The notes: a model not told the origin generated them from the sequence alone. Counted from the first letter of the stretch, positions 6,569 to 14,359 are shown. The stretch: DNA of 14,483 nt from an uncultured Veillonella sp. (GCF_937981445.1 NZ_CALJON010000060.1:1-14483), one strand, 5' to 3'. Numbers and translations are program-made.

Positions 6569-6600
6569 ACAGTTAGTTGTACTTATGTACAATTGACTGT
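6569..6600 (+). other. Stem-loop in the grpE-dnaK spacer
   Basis: ACAGTTAGTTGTAC (6569-6582) pairs with GTACAATTGACTGT (6587-6600) around TTAT; 12 pairs are Watson-Crick and two are G-U in RNA. No T-run follows, so it is unlikely to terminate. It lies 52 nt before the dnaK ribosome site and could act as an mRNA processing or 5'-end stabilising element (inference). Confidence 0.65.
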
Positions 6601-6667
6601 GACAATATATAGAATTTCAATAAACATATGGAATGAAAAAAGATTTAAATTTAGGAGGTCATGTAAA

Positions 6668-8512
6668 ATGGCAAAAGTAATTGGTATTGACTTAGGTACA
6701 ACAAACTCTGTAGTCGCTGTTATGGAAGGCGGCGAACCAGTTGTTATTACAAATCAGGAAGGTTCTCGCTTGACTCCTTCTGTAGTAGGTTTTGCAAAGA
6801 ATGGCGAACGCTTAGTTGGTCAATTGGCAAAACGTCAGGCTGTATCCAATCCTGACCGTACAATCGCATCTATTAAACGTCATATGGGTAGCGATTACAA
6901 AGTGGCGATTGACGACAAACAATATACACCACAAGAAATTTCTGCTATGGTGCTTCAAAAATTAAAAGCTGACGCAGAAGCTTACTTAGGTGAAACTGTA
7001 ACACAAGCAGTTATTACAGTTCCTGCATACTTTACAGATAGCCAACGTCAAGCAACTAAAGATGCTGGTGCTATTGCTGGCCTTGATGTACTTCGTATTA
7101 TCAACGAACCAACAGCGGCTGCTCTTGCTTATGGCGTAGATAAAGATGAAGAAGGTAAAGTATTAGTATTTGACCTTGGTGGTGGTACATTCGACGTATC
7201 CATCCTTGAACTTGGTGATGGTGTATTTGAAGTAAAAGCAACTAGCGGTAACAACCATTTAGGTGGCGATGACTTCGACCAACGCATCATGAACTGGATG
7301 ATTGAAGAATTCAAAAAAGACACTGGCATTGACTTGTCTCAAGATAAAATGGCTGACCAACGTTTAAAAGAAGCTGCTGAAAAAGCAAAAATCGAATTAT
7401 CTGGCGTTATGAGCACAAATATTAACTTACCATTTATTACAGCTGATGCAACTGGTCCTAAACACTTAGACCTTACATTAAGCCGTGCTAAATTTGAAGA
7501 ATTAACTCATGATTTAGTGGAAGCTACTATTGAACCAACTCGTAAAGCCTTAGCTGACTCTGGCCTTAGCGTTGGTGAAATCGACAAAATCTTATTAGTT
7601 GGTGGTTCTTCTCGTATCCCAGCTGTTCAAGAAGCTATTAAACGCGTACTTGGTAAAGAACCAACTAAAAATGTAAACCCTGATGAATGTGTAGCTGTAG
7701 GTGCTGCTATTCAAGGTGGTGTACTCGTTGGTGAAGTAAAAGACGTATTGCTTCTTGACGTAACTCCATTGTCCTTAGGTATCGAAACTCTTGGTGGTGT
7801 ATTCACTCGCATAATCGACCGCAATACAACAATTCCAACATCTAAGAGCCAAGTATTCTCCACAGCAGCAGATAACCAACCTTCTGTAGATATTCATGTA
7901 CTTCAAGGTGAACGTGATTTTGCAGCTGACAATAAAACATTGGGCCGTTTCGAATTAACTGGCATTCCTGCAGCTCCTCGTGGAGTACCTAAAATCGAAG
8001 TTACTTTCAACATTGATGCTAATGGTATCGTAAATGTTAAAGCTAAAGATCTTGGAACTGGTAAAGAACAAGCTATTACTATTACGTCTTCCGGCGGTTT
8101 ACAACAAGATGAAATCGATCGCATGGTAAAAGAAGCAGAAGCTCATGCAGCAGAAGATAAAGCTAAAAAAGAAGAAATCGAAGTTAAAAATAATGCCGAT
8201 TCCTTAGTATACCAAGCTGAAAAAGCAATCAAAGACTTTGAAGGTAAAGCAGATGCTGCTACATTAGAACAAGTGAAAACAGCTAAAGATGCTTTAAAAT
8301 CCGCTATCGAAGCTGGTAATGTAGAAGACATTAAAGCTAAGAGCGAAGAATTAACTAAACCTTTATATGAATTGTCCACTAAGATGTATGAGCAAGCACA
8401 AGCTGCCGGTGCTGGCCAAGCAGGTGCAGAAGGTGCGGCTCAAGGGGCACAACAAAAAGATGATGTAGTTGATGCTGAATACACTGAAGTTAAAGACGAT
8501 CAAAATAAATAA
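6668..8512 (+). CDS. dnaK: Molecular chaperone DnaK (Hsp70)
   Basis: DnaK is the ATP-dependent chaperone that binds exposed hydrophobic segments of client proteins, working with DnaJ and GrpE. The 614-residue product has all Hsp70 landmarks: GIDLGTTNS (6-14), AVITVPAYFTDSQRQATKDAG-type phosphate-2 region (114-134), DLGGGTFD (169-176), VGGSSRIPAV (311-320), linker VLLLDVTP (360-367), a beta substrate-binding domain and a helical lid. The tail is Ala/Gly/Gln-rich and ends near DDVVDAEYTEVKDD. The stretch after RHMGSDYKVAIDD is the short form without the insertion typical of proteobacterial DnaK. ATG 6668 is chosen because AGGAGG (6653-6658) lies 9 nt upstream; an ORF extension from 6593 encodes no Hsp70-like residues. 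Confidence 0.99.
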   Translation: MAKVIGIDLGTTNSVVAVMEGGEPVVITNQEGSRLTPSVVGFAKNGERLVGQLAKRQAVSNPDRTIASIKRHMGSDYKVAIDDKQYTPQEISAMVLQKLKADAEAYLGETVTQAVITVPAYFTDSQRQATKDAGAIAGLDVLRIINEPTAAALAYGVDKDEEGKVLVFDLGGGTFDVSILELGDGVFEVKATSGNNHLGGDDFDQRIMNWMIEEFKKDTGIDLSQDKMADQRLKEAAEKAKIELSGVMSTNINLPFITADATGPKHLDLTLSRAKFEELTHDLVEATIEPTRKALADSGLSVGEIDKILLVGGSSRIPAVQEAIKRVLGKEPTKNVNPDECVAVGAAIQGGVLVGEVKDVLLLDVTPLSLGIETLGGVFTRIIDRNTTIPTSKSQVFSTAADNQPSVDIHVLQGERDFAADNKTLGRFELTGIPAAPRGVPKIEVTFNIDANGIVNVKAKDLGTGKEQAITITSSGGLQQDEIDRMVKEAEAHAAEDKAKKEEIEVKNNADSLVYQAEKAIKDFEGKADAATLEQVKTAKDALKSAIEAGNVEDIKAKSEELTKPLYELSTKMYEQAQAAGAGQAGAEGAAQGAQQKDDVVDAEYTEVKDDQNK

Positions 8513-8528
8513 GAGGTTAGGATAAATA

Positions 8529-9740
8529 ATGGCAAAGGATTATTATGACGTCCTTGGGGTCAATAAAAATGCCTCCCAAGACGAGATAAAAAAGGCTTTC
8601 CGAAAGAAGGCACGACAATACCATCCTGACGTGAATAGAGATAATCCAAAGGAAGCAGAAGCTAAGTTTAAGGAAGCTAATGAAGCCTATGAAGTCCTTT
8701 CCAACGAAACCAAACGTGCTCAATATGACCAATACGGTCATGACGCCTTCACTCAAGGTGGAGGCGCTGGAGCCGGTGGCTTTGGTGGTTATGGCAGTCA
8801 AGGCGGCTTTGACTTTAGTGGCTTCGGTGGCCAAGGCGGTGGCTTTGGCGATATCTTTGACATGTTCTTTGGTGGTGGCGGTAGCAATCCACGGGGACCA
8901 CAAAAGGGTGATGATTTACGTAAAGACGTAGAGATTAGCTTCAAAGATGCAGCCTTTGGTAAGACCATCAAAGTGACTATTAATCGCCATGATGAATGTG
9001 ATCACTGCCATGGTACTGGTGGTGAACCAGGTAGTAAAGTGGAAACCTGTCCACGCTGTCATGGGTCTGGTCAAGAAACAGTAGTACAAAACACGCCATT
9101 TGGTCAAATGCGTTCTGCCCGTACTTGCTCCGCATGTCATGGGTCTGGTAAAAAGATTGAAAAAGAATGTAGAAAATGTCATGGTAGTGGCCAAACCGTA
9201 ATTAATCGCGAACTAGAAGTTAAGATTCCAGCTGGCGTAGATAATGGTTCCCGCCTTCGTGTATCTAATGAAGGTGAGCCAGGTGTTAATGGTGGTCCTA
9301 AGGGCGATTTATATGTATATATTTATGTTCGTCCTAGTAATGAATTTGAACGTCAAGGCAATGAAGTTATCAGCAAGGTAGATATTACTTTCGCACAGGC
9401 TGCACTAGGTACTACCATTATGGTCAATACTATTGATGGTAAAGTGGACTTAAAAATCCCAGCAGGTATTCAAAGTGGTACTATTTTGCGCATTAAAGGT
9501 AAAGGTATCCCATATCTTCGCAATCCAAAGCAAAGAGGGGACCAACATGTACGCATTAATGTAGTAACACCTAAGAAGTTAACTGATAAGCAACGTGAAT
9601 TGCTCATTGAATTTGCTAAAGAAGGCAAAGAAGATACGAGCAAATTTGACGAGAAAAAAGGTTTCTTAAAAGATTTAGGCGATAAAGTAAAAGAAGCTTT
9701 ACAGTTTAAAGTGTTTGACAAATTATCCCTAAATTCGTAA
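8529..9740 (+). CDS. dnaJ: Chaperone protein DnaJ (type I Hsp40)
   Basis: DnaJ is the co-chaperone that stimulates DnaK ATPase and delivers clients. The 403-residue product contains a J domain with HPD at 32-34, a long Gly/Phe-rich region (about 76-125, including DIFDMFFGGGG), and four zinc-binding CxxCxGxG repeats with cysteines at 157/160, 174/177, 200/203 and 214/217. The C-terminal substrate-binding domains follow (VKIPAGVDNGSRLRV, GDLYVYIYV). All eight zinc cysteines are present, so it is type I. It is somewhat longer than the common 370-385 residues, partly from the long Gly/Phe region. It begins 16 nt after the dnaK stop with AGGA (8519-8522) as ribosome site. Confidence 0.98.
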   Translation: MAKDYYDVLGVNKNASQDEIKKAFRKKARQYHPDVNRDNPKEAEAKFKEANEAYEVLSNETKRAQYDQYGHDAFTQGGGAGAGGFGGYGSQGGFDFSGFGGQGGGFGDIFDMFFGGGGSNPRGPQKGDDLRKDVEISFKDAAFGKTIKVTINRHDECDHCHGTGGEPGSKVETCPRCHGSGQETVVQNTPFGQMRSARTCSACHGSGKKIEKECRKCHGSGQTVINRELEVKIPAGVDNGSRLRVSNEGEPGVNGGPKGDLYVYIYVRPSNEFERQGNEVISKVDITFAQAALGTTIMVNTIDGKVDLKIPAGIQSGTILRIKGKGIPYLRNPKQRGDQHVRINVVTPKKLTDKQRELLIEFAKEGKEDTSKFDEKKGFLKDLGDKVKEALQFKVFDKLSLNS

Positions 9741-9903
9741 AATATAGTTCTTAATACACTGTAGTATGAAGGTGTAACAAATATGACAAATTATGCTCTA
9801 TAGTGTGAGTTGTTATGATGTTGTATTTGTCTATGACTCTCAAAGAGGACCTATTAAAGCGTACTCGATTTAGGTTTCATACATTAATAAGTGAGGAACT
9901 CAT

Positions 9904-10755
9904 ATGGAATGGATAGAAATATCCGTTGCGATTCAAAGAGTAGTCATCGATGAGGTGACTACTCTTTTTGATACCTTTAAAAGTAACGGATTTATAGAAG
10001 AAGATATAGTAGATGAGCCAGCTTGGACAAAACTGACTATTTATGGAGACAAGCGTCAGTCCATAGACTGGTGGGAAGAGCAAGTTAAGCAGCTCTTGGA
10101 GTCTGGAAAGATAGAATACAAGAATTTAAAGGGCCAATTAGTGACTGATAGGGATTGGTACAATAGTTGGCAGCAATATATTGAACCGACGGAAATTTTA
10201 CCGCATATTATTATTAAACCGGCTTGGAAGGAGTACACGCCTCGTGAAGGGGATAAGGTGATTGTTATTGACTCTGAATTATCCTTTGGCACAGGGGCTC
10301 ATGAAACAACCCAATCTTGTGCAGCCTTAATGGCTAAATATGGTAAAGATAAGAAGACTTGCCTCGATATAGGTACAGGCACGGCCATATTGTTATTAGT
10401 GGCCCACGAATTAGGTATTAAGAAGTTAGTGGGGATTGATATTGAGGCCAGCGCCATTGAGCAGAGTCAGGCTAATTGTGCCGTAAATAACGTGCAGGCT
10501 GAATTGATTTGCGGTAATTTAGATGAAGATTATGTTGGTGAAGCTGATTTAATCGTAGCCAATTTAACGGTAGATCCGCTTAAGATTTTATTGCCTCAAA
10601 TTGGTTTAAAACTAGCCAAACATGGTATACTTATTATTAGCGGTATTATTGATGAACGATATGAGGAAATTATGCCTTATATTACTGCAAATTGGAAGAT
10701 AAAAGAAGAAGTAACTCATGGTTCTTGGCATACATTTGCCTTGGAATCACCATAA
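9904..10755 (+). CDS. prmA: Ribosomal protein L11 methyltransferase PrmA
   Basis: PrmA is a cytoplasmic SAM-dependent enzyme that trimethylates ribosomal protein uL11. The 283-residue product has an N-terminal ferredoxin-like substrate domain (MEWIEISV ... to about 95), the family signature LSFGTGAHETT (126-136), and the SAM-binding motif I LDIGTGTA (154-161). An acidic strand-2 end follows (GIDIE), then the VANLTVD segment (218-224). Two details are unusual: the protein is shorter than the common 295-315 residues, and motif I reads DIGTGTAILLL where most PrmA have GTGSGILAI, so the third glycine is Ala. ATG 9904 follows GAGGA (9893-9897) by 6 nt. Its place after dnaJ matches the B. subtilis operon (yqeT). 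Confidence 0.93.
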   Translation: MEWIEISVAIQRVVIDEVTTLFDTFKSNGFIEEDIVDEPAWTKLTIYGDKRQSIDWWEEQVKQLLESGKIEYKNLKGQLVTDRDWYNSWQQYIEPTEILPHIIIKPAWKEYTPREGDKVIVIDSELSFGTGAHETTQSCAALMAKYGKDKKTCLDIGTGTAILLLVAHELGIKKLVGIDIEASAIEQSQANCAVNNVQAELICGNLDEDYVGEADLIVANLTVDPLKILLPQIGLKLAKHGILIISGIIDERYEEIMPYITANWKIKEEVTHGSWHTFALESP

Positions 10756-10756
10756 T

Positions 10757-10910
10757 ACTGTTAATTTAGATTATGACATGACTGTTAATTGAGAGCATGA
10801 CATGACTGTTAATTGAGAGCATGACATGACTGTTAATTGAGAGCATGATATGACTGTTAATTGAGACCACGACATAACTGTTAATTGAGACAATCACAAG
10901 ACTGTTTTTG
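10757..10910. repeat. 24-bp tandem repeat array (6 units plus a partial) filling the prmA-rsmE spacer
   Basis: Units start exactly every 24 bp at 10757, 10781, 10805, 10829, 10853 and 10877, with a truncated seventh at 10901-10910. Every full unit begins ACTGTTAATT, and the middle ones continue GAGAGCATGACATG. Units 2 and 3 are identical, unit 4 differs by one base, and units 1, 5 and 6 diverge progressively in their second half. All three forward frames hit a stop in each unit, so it is not coding on +. The array begins 2 nt after the prmA stop codon and ends about 19 nt before the rsmE ribosome site. Repeats are contiguous with no spacers, so it is not CRISPR; it resembles a minisatellite (VNTR). 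Confidence 0.97.
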
Positions 10911-10939
10911 ACCTAATGTTATATCTAGAAAGGCATATA

Positions 10940-11710
10940 ATGAAGAAAATATTTATTCCTACACTCTTAGGGGAAGACATTGTGATTCCTAAAGATACAA
11001 CGCATCATATTGTAAATGTATTTCGTCACAATTTTTCTGAACCGCTCACAGTGAGTGACACGGCAGGACATACGGCACAGTATGTTATAAAAGAGGTTGT
11101 AGATGGCGTTGCTAGGGCCTCTTGTGTAGATGTAGAGCAGCTGCATAAGGCATTACAGGGTACACCGTCTTTGATGGGAGACGTCGATGAAATTGATATC
11201 GTGTTGATTCAAGGCTTTCTAAAGGGTGACAAATTTGAGTGGGTTTTACAAAAATCTACAGAGCTCAATGTAAGTGCAATGTATGCTGTACCCATGGCAC
11301 ATTGTGTGGCTACCTATAGGGATAAAAAATTAGGTCAAAAATATGAGCGCTGGCAAAAAATTGTATTGGAGGCCTCACAGCAATGTGGCCGTCAACGTTT
11401 GCCAGAACTTGAGGTTAGTCTATCGTTAGAGCAAGCTATTATAAAGGAACAAGAAGAGGGCACCTTAGTCTTAGTAGCTTATGAAAATGAAGATAAAACA
11501 AGTCTTCGTGAGGTAATGGAGATAAATGCTAAGGGTGTGAAGCGCGTGGCCATTATTATTGGTCCTGAAGGAGGCATTAGCTCTAAGGAAATGGATCTAC
11601 TTACTAGTAAAGGGGTGAGCCCTGTGTCCTTAGGGAATACCATTCTTCGTGCTGAAACTGCCGCTATTGGGGCTATTGGCATGCTTCAGTATGCTTTAAA
11701 TATGCGTTAA
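10940..11710 (+). CDS. rsmE: 16S rRNA (uracil(1498)-N3)-methyltransferase RsmE
   Basis: RsmE is a SPOUT-class SAM-dependent methyltransferase that makes m3U1498 in helix 44 of 16S rRNA. The 256-residue product has an N-terminal PUA-like domain (about 1-70) and the conserved helix EASQQCGR (144-151). The trefoil-knot SAM site is formed by IIIGPEGGIS (205-214) and LGNTILRAETA (231-241). Length is normal. ATG 10940 is chosen because AAAGG (10929-10933) lies 6 nt upstream; an in-frame ATG at 10916 would add eight residues and include that ribosome site. It follows prmA through the 24-bp repeat array and matches yqeU in the B. subtilis dnaK operon. Confidence 0.96.
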   Translation: MKKIFIPTLLGEDIVIPKDTTHHIVNVFRHNFSEPLTVSDTAGHTAQYVIKEVVDGVARASCVDVEQLHKALQGTPSLMGDVDEIDIVLIQGFLKGDKFEWVLQKSTELNVSAMYAVPMAHCVATYRDKKLGQKYERWQKIVLEASQQCGRQRLPELEVSLSLEQAIIKEQEEGTLVLVAYENEDKTSLREVMEINAKGVKRVAIIIGPEGGISSKEMDLLTSKGVSPVSLGNTILRAETAAIGAIGMLQYALNMR

Positions 11711-11743
11711 CATATATTTTGTATAAGCTTTGTTATAGGAAAA

Positions 11744-11785
11744 GGGGTCTTGTGTATATATTATATATACTTTCTTATAGACCTT
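11744..11785. other. Stem-loop in the rsmE-mtaB spacer
   Basis: GTATATA (11754-11760) and TATATAC (11764-11770) are exact complements around TTA. An outer pairing GGTCT (11746-11750) with AGACC (11779-11783) can enclose them. There is no clear T-run, so termination is doubtful. Confidence 0.4.
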
Positions 11786-11840
11786 ATACAGTACAGATTG
11801 TATGATTAAGAACTAATAATTTTATTCGTTAGGAGTTGTA

Positions 11841-13139
11841 ATGAAAACAGTAGCATTTACTACCTTGGGCTGCCGTGTGAATCAATATGACACGGATGCC
11901 ATGCGTGGTTTATTTATAAAAAGTGGCTATACGCCAGTGGAATTTGATGAAAAAGCAGATATTTATGTAATTAATACTTGTTCCGTAACGAACATGGGGG
12001 AACGCAAATCGCGCCAATTAATTCGTAAAGCTAAGCGTACGAATGAAGAGGCCTATATTATTGTAACGGGCTGTTATGCCCAGCTTGCGCCTGATGCAAT
12101 TGCCGCTATAGAAGGGGTTAATTTAGTTATTGGTACTAATAATCGCAATAAAGTAGTGGAGCTAGTAGAGCAAATTGAATCGACTGAAAAGCAAATTAAT
12201 GCAGTGCGCAATATTATGGAGCAATCCACCTTTGAAGAAATGCCATTATATGGTGATGAAATCGAAAAAGCCCGTGCGTTTATGAAAATTCAAGAGGGTT
12301 GCAATAATTACTGTACCTTCTGTATTATTCCATATACAAGAGGTAAATTAAAATCCCGTAAAGTGGATGACATTGTGCAAGAAGCAAAGCGCTTAGTAGC
12401 ACATGGATATAAAGAAATTGTTCTAACAGGCATTCACTTAGGCAATTATGGCGTAGAGTTACCAGAAAAGCCTAAATTAGCACAAGTAGTAAAGGTCTTG
12501 TTAACTATTGACGGGTTGAAGCGCATTCGCCTAGGTTCCATTGAGTCTGTAGAAGTATCCGATGAATTGGTGGAATTAATGGCTACTGAACCACGGTTCT
12601 GTTCTCATATGCATTTGCCATTACAAGCTGGCTCTGATCATATACTCAAATTGATGAATCGTCATTATAATCTGCAAGAATTTAAAGATTTAATTGCTAA
12701 CTTACGCAGTCGCATTGCTGGGTTAGCTATTACAACGGATATTATTGCAGGCTTCCCTGGGGAAACTGATGAAGATTTTGAGGAAACCATGAATACCGTG
12801 CGTGAGCTAGGCTTTACGCATATTCATGCCTTCCCTTATTCCATTCGAGAAGGCACGCCAGCGGCTACTATGGAAAATCAAGTCCCTGAGGCGGTGAAAA
12901 AGACTCGGGTGGCGCTTTTAAATAGTCTAGGTGATGAAGGTCTTGCTAACTATGCAAATGGAATGATTGGTAAGCCGGCGGAAATACTAGTAGAACGTGA
13001 AGTAGATGGCTATTATGTAGGCTTTACGAATGAATACATTCACGGTAAAATAAAAAAAGAAGCCACGGACTATCCAGTGGGCAGTATCATTGGGGGAACC
13101 GTTACGGCATTTGATGGTGAAAGCCTAATTATTGAATAA
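11841..13139 (+). CDS. mtaB: tRNA (N6-L-threonylcarbamoyladenosine(37)-C2)-methylthiotransferase MtaB
   Basis: MtaB is a radical-SAM methylthiotransferase that converts t6A37 to ms2t6A37 in ANN-decoding tRNAs. The 432-residue product has the three-domain layout of the MiaB/RimO/MtaB family. The N-terminal UPF0004 domain carries cluster cysteines 11, 47 and 78 (TTLGCRVNQ, INTCSVT, VTGCYAQ). The radical-SAM core carries CxxxCxxC at C154, C158 and C161 (EGCNNYCTFCIIPYTRG), and a C-terminal TRAM-like domain spans about 370-432. CRVNQYDTDAM and GKLKSRK favour MtaB over MiaB, and position after rsmE matches yqeV of the B. subtilis dnaK operon. AGGAG precedes the ATG. It is likely the last gene of the operon core, with a 60-bp gap to the HIT gene. 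Confidence 0.95.
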   Translation: MKTVAFTTLGCRVNQYDTDAMRGLFIKSGYTPVEFDEKADIYVINTCSVTNMGERKSRQLIRKAKRTNEEAYIIVTGCYAQLAPDAIAAIEGVNLVIGTNNRNKVVELVEQIESTEKQINAVRNIMEQSTFEEMPLYGDEIEKARAFMKIQEGCNNYCTFCIIPYTRGKLKSRKVDDIVQEAKRLVAHGYKEIVLTGIHLGNYGVELPEKPKLAQVVKVLLTIDGLKRIRLGSIESVEVSDELVELMATEPRFCSHMHLPLQAGSDHILKLMNRHYNLQEFKDLIANLRSRIAGLAITTDIIAGFPGETDEDFEETMNTVRELGFTHIHAFPYSIREGTPAATMENQVPEAVKKTRVALLNSLGDEGLANYANGMIGKPAEILVEREVDGYYVGFTNEYIHGKIKKEATDYPVGSIIGGTVTAFDGESLIIE

Positions 13140-13199
13140 TCTAAGTTTATATCTATTTCAATGTGAGGGCCTATTGTAAAACGGAAGAAGGTTAAAGGT

Positions 13200-13544
13200 A
13201 TGAGCGACTGCATTTTTTGTAAAATTATTAATGGTGAAATTCCTTGTAACAAAATTTTAGAGAATGATAAATTCTTAGCTTTTCATGATATTAACCCTGT
13301 AACCAAGGTGCATGCTTTGATTATTCCTAAACAACATGTAGCTAATATTGCTCATTTAACAGAAGCAAATGCTGAATACGTAGATGGTTTATTGCCATTT
13401 GTACGAGATGTGGCGAAAGAATTAGGTATTTCTGCTGATGGATATCGCTTAGTCCTTAATACAGGGGAAAAAGCAGGCCAAACTGTATTCCATTTACATG
13501 CTCACTTACTCGGTGGTCAAGAATTAGGTTGGCCAGAAGCATAA
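13200..13544 (+). CDS. HIT-family protein (HinT-like purine nucleoside phosphoramidase)
   Basis: This is a small cytoplasmic histidine-triad hydrolase, by family expected to act on AMP-linked phosphoramidates or acyl-AMPs. The 114-residue product begins CIFCKIINGEIP, with C4 and C7 as in zinc-binding members, and contains NPVTKVHALIIPKQH. It ends with the triad HLHAHLLGG (H98-x-H100-x-H102; H100 is the expected nucleophile). Length is typical for HINT (about 112-120). GAAGAAGG (13184-13191) lies 8 nt before ATG 13200. It could be read through from mtaB, as no promoter is obvious in the 60-bp gap. A weak hairpin with T-run covers its stop codon. Confidence 0.94.
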   Translation: MSDCIFCKIINGEIPCNKILENDKFLAFHDINPVTKVHALIIPKQHVANIAHLTEANAEYVDGLLPFVRDVAKELGISADGYRLVLNTGEKAGQTVFHLHAHLLGGQELGWPEA

Positions 13545-13566
13545 TAATAAAATGCCTATGCTTTTT
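13535..13566 (+). terminator. Candidate terminator after the HIT gene
   Basis: AGAAGCATA (13535-13543) can pair with TATGCTTTT (13557-13565), with one G-U, around a 13-nt loop; five T lie at 13562-13566. The stem includes the last HIT codons and stop. It is GC-poor and hence weak, but it sits just ahead of the independent rpsU promoter. Confidence 0.45.
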
Positions 13567-13611
13567 GTAAATAATTTCTATTAGAAAGTCATATAAACTA
13601 GGCTAGAAATA

Positions 13612-13640
13612 TTGACAAAGCATAAGTCAAATATTATAAT
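13612..13640 (+). promoter_or_regulatory. Consensus promoter for rpsU
   Basis: TTGACA (13612-13617), a 17-bp spacer and TATAAT (13635-13640) match the vegetative consensus at all 12 positions. Transcription would start near 13647, leaving about 57 nt of leader before rpsU, as expected for a highly expressed ribosomal protein gene. Confidence 0.9.
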
Positions 13641-13703
13641 ATCTTTATGTGCGTATAGTAAATACCTGCACTTCCATAGTATATTTTGGAGGGAGGGATA
13701 TAG

Positions 13704-13883
13704 ATGTCTGAAATTAAAGTCGGTAAAAATGAAACGCTTGAAAGCGCTCTTCGTCGTTTTAAACGCTCCTGCCAAAAAGCGGGTGTTTTATCTGAAGTAA
13801 GAAAACGCGAACATTACGAAAAGCCAAGCGTTAAAAGAAAGAAAAAGTCTGAAGCAGCACGTAAGCGCAAGTTCAGAGCTTAA
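13704..13883 (+). CDS. rpsU: 30S ribosomal protein S21 (bS21)
   Basis: This is a small ribosomal subunit protein that binds near the anti-Shine-Dalgarno end of 16S rRNA. The 59-residue product (MSEIKVGKNETLESALRRFK at the start) has the conserved LRRFKRSCQKAGVLSEVRKREHYEKPS segment of bS21, broken here as residues 16-42, and a Lys/Arg-rich tail (KRKKKSEAARKRKFRA). Length is typical (55-70). It has its own consensus promoter and a strong purine-rich ribosome site (GGAGGGAGGG, 13688-13697, ending 6 nt before ATG). It is followed after 20 nt by the YqeY-like gene, the same pair found downstream of the B. subtilis dnaK operon. Confidence 0.97.
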   Translation: MSEIKVGKNETLESALRRFKRSCQKAGVLSEVRKREHYEKPSVKRKKKSEAARKRKFRA

Positions 13884-13903
13884 GATTTATCTTGGAGGGA
13901 ATT

Positions 13904-14359
13904 ATGTCCTTAAAAGAACAGCTTAAAGCGGATATGAAAGAAGCCATGAAAGCTCGCGAAGCGGGGAAAGTTGCTCTTTCAGTTATTCGAATGGTTAACA
14001 GTGCTATAAAAAATACGGAAATTGACGAAAAGCGTGAGCTTAACGATACAGATATATTAGGGATTTTGGCTAAAGAAATGAAAATGCGCCAAGATTCATT
14101 AGCTGAATTTGTTAAAGGTCATCGTGATGATCTCGTTGAACAAACTAAGGCTGAAATGGAAGTATTAGCAAAATACATGCCAGCTCAACTTAGTGAAGAT
14201 GAAATTCGTACTATTGTAGTGAATGCTATTAGCTCTCTAACAGCTCCTGTGAAAATGGGTGATGTGATGAGTAAGGTAATGCCTGAAACTAGAGGCAGAG
14301 CCGATGGCAAAATGGTAAATACAATTGTCCGTGAAGAAATAGCAAAGGTTAATGGTTAA
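13904..14359 (+). CDS. GatB/YqeY domain-containing protein
   Basis: This is a small cytoplasmic protein of the YqeY family, related to the tail domain of GatB that contacts tRNA in the Asp/Glu-tRNA amidotransferase; its own function is not established. The 151-residue product shows the family pattern: SLKEQLKADMKEAMKAREAG at the N-terminus, then ALSVIRMVNSAIKN, EMKMRQDSLAEFVKG and YMPAQLSEDEI. It ends with GDVMSKVMPETRGRADGKMV. Length is normal (about 148). ATG 13904 is chosen because GGAGG (13894-13898) lies 5 nt upstream; an in-frame TTG at 13892 would overlap that site. Only 20 nt separate it from rpsU, so the two share the rpsU promoter, and a strong terminator follows at 14418. Confidence 0.94.
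   Translation: MSLKEQLKADMKEAMKAREAGKVALSVIRMVNSAIKNTEIDEKRELNDTDILGILAKEMKMRQDSLAEFVKGHRDDLVEQTKAEMEVLAKYMPAQLSEDEIRTIVVNAISSLTAPVKMGDVMSKVMPETRGRADGKMVNTIVREEIAKVNG

Noticed and set aside
6593..6667. Upstream in-frame extension of dnaK
   Set aside because: The added residues do not resemble Hsp70, overlap the spacer hairpin, and ignore the AGGAGG placed before ATG 6668.
7129..8379. Minus-strand frames opposite dnaK
   Set aside because: Shadows of the strongly biased dnaK codons; no start signals.
8517..8903. 128-codon open frame on the minus strand
   Set aside because: It lies wholly opposite the dnaJ J-domain and Gly/Phe region, where skewed codon content keeps the reverse frame open; no recognisable protein and no ribosome site.
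8680..8931. 83-codon + strand frame inside dnaJ
   Set aside because: Out-of-frame shadow of the Gly/Phe region of dnaJ; low-complexity Val/Ala product.
9756..9806. Hairpin in the dnaJ-prmA spacer (ACACTGTAG 9756-9764 with CTATAGTGT 9798-9806)
   Set aside because: Nine pairs with one G-U but a 33-nt loop, a competing local hairpin and no T-run; too weak to call a terminator or a site.
10757..10910. CRISPR array
   Set aside because: The 24-bp units are contiguous with no unique spacers and there are no cas genes nearby; it is a plain tandem repeat.
13612..13800. 62-codon + strand frame over the rpsU region
   Set aside because: It starts in the rpsU promoter and runs out of frame through rpsU, whose bS21 product is clear.
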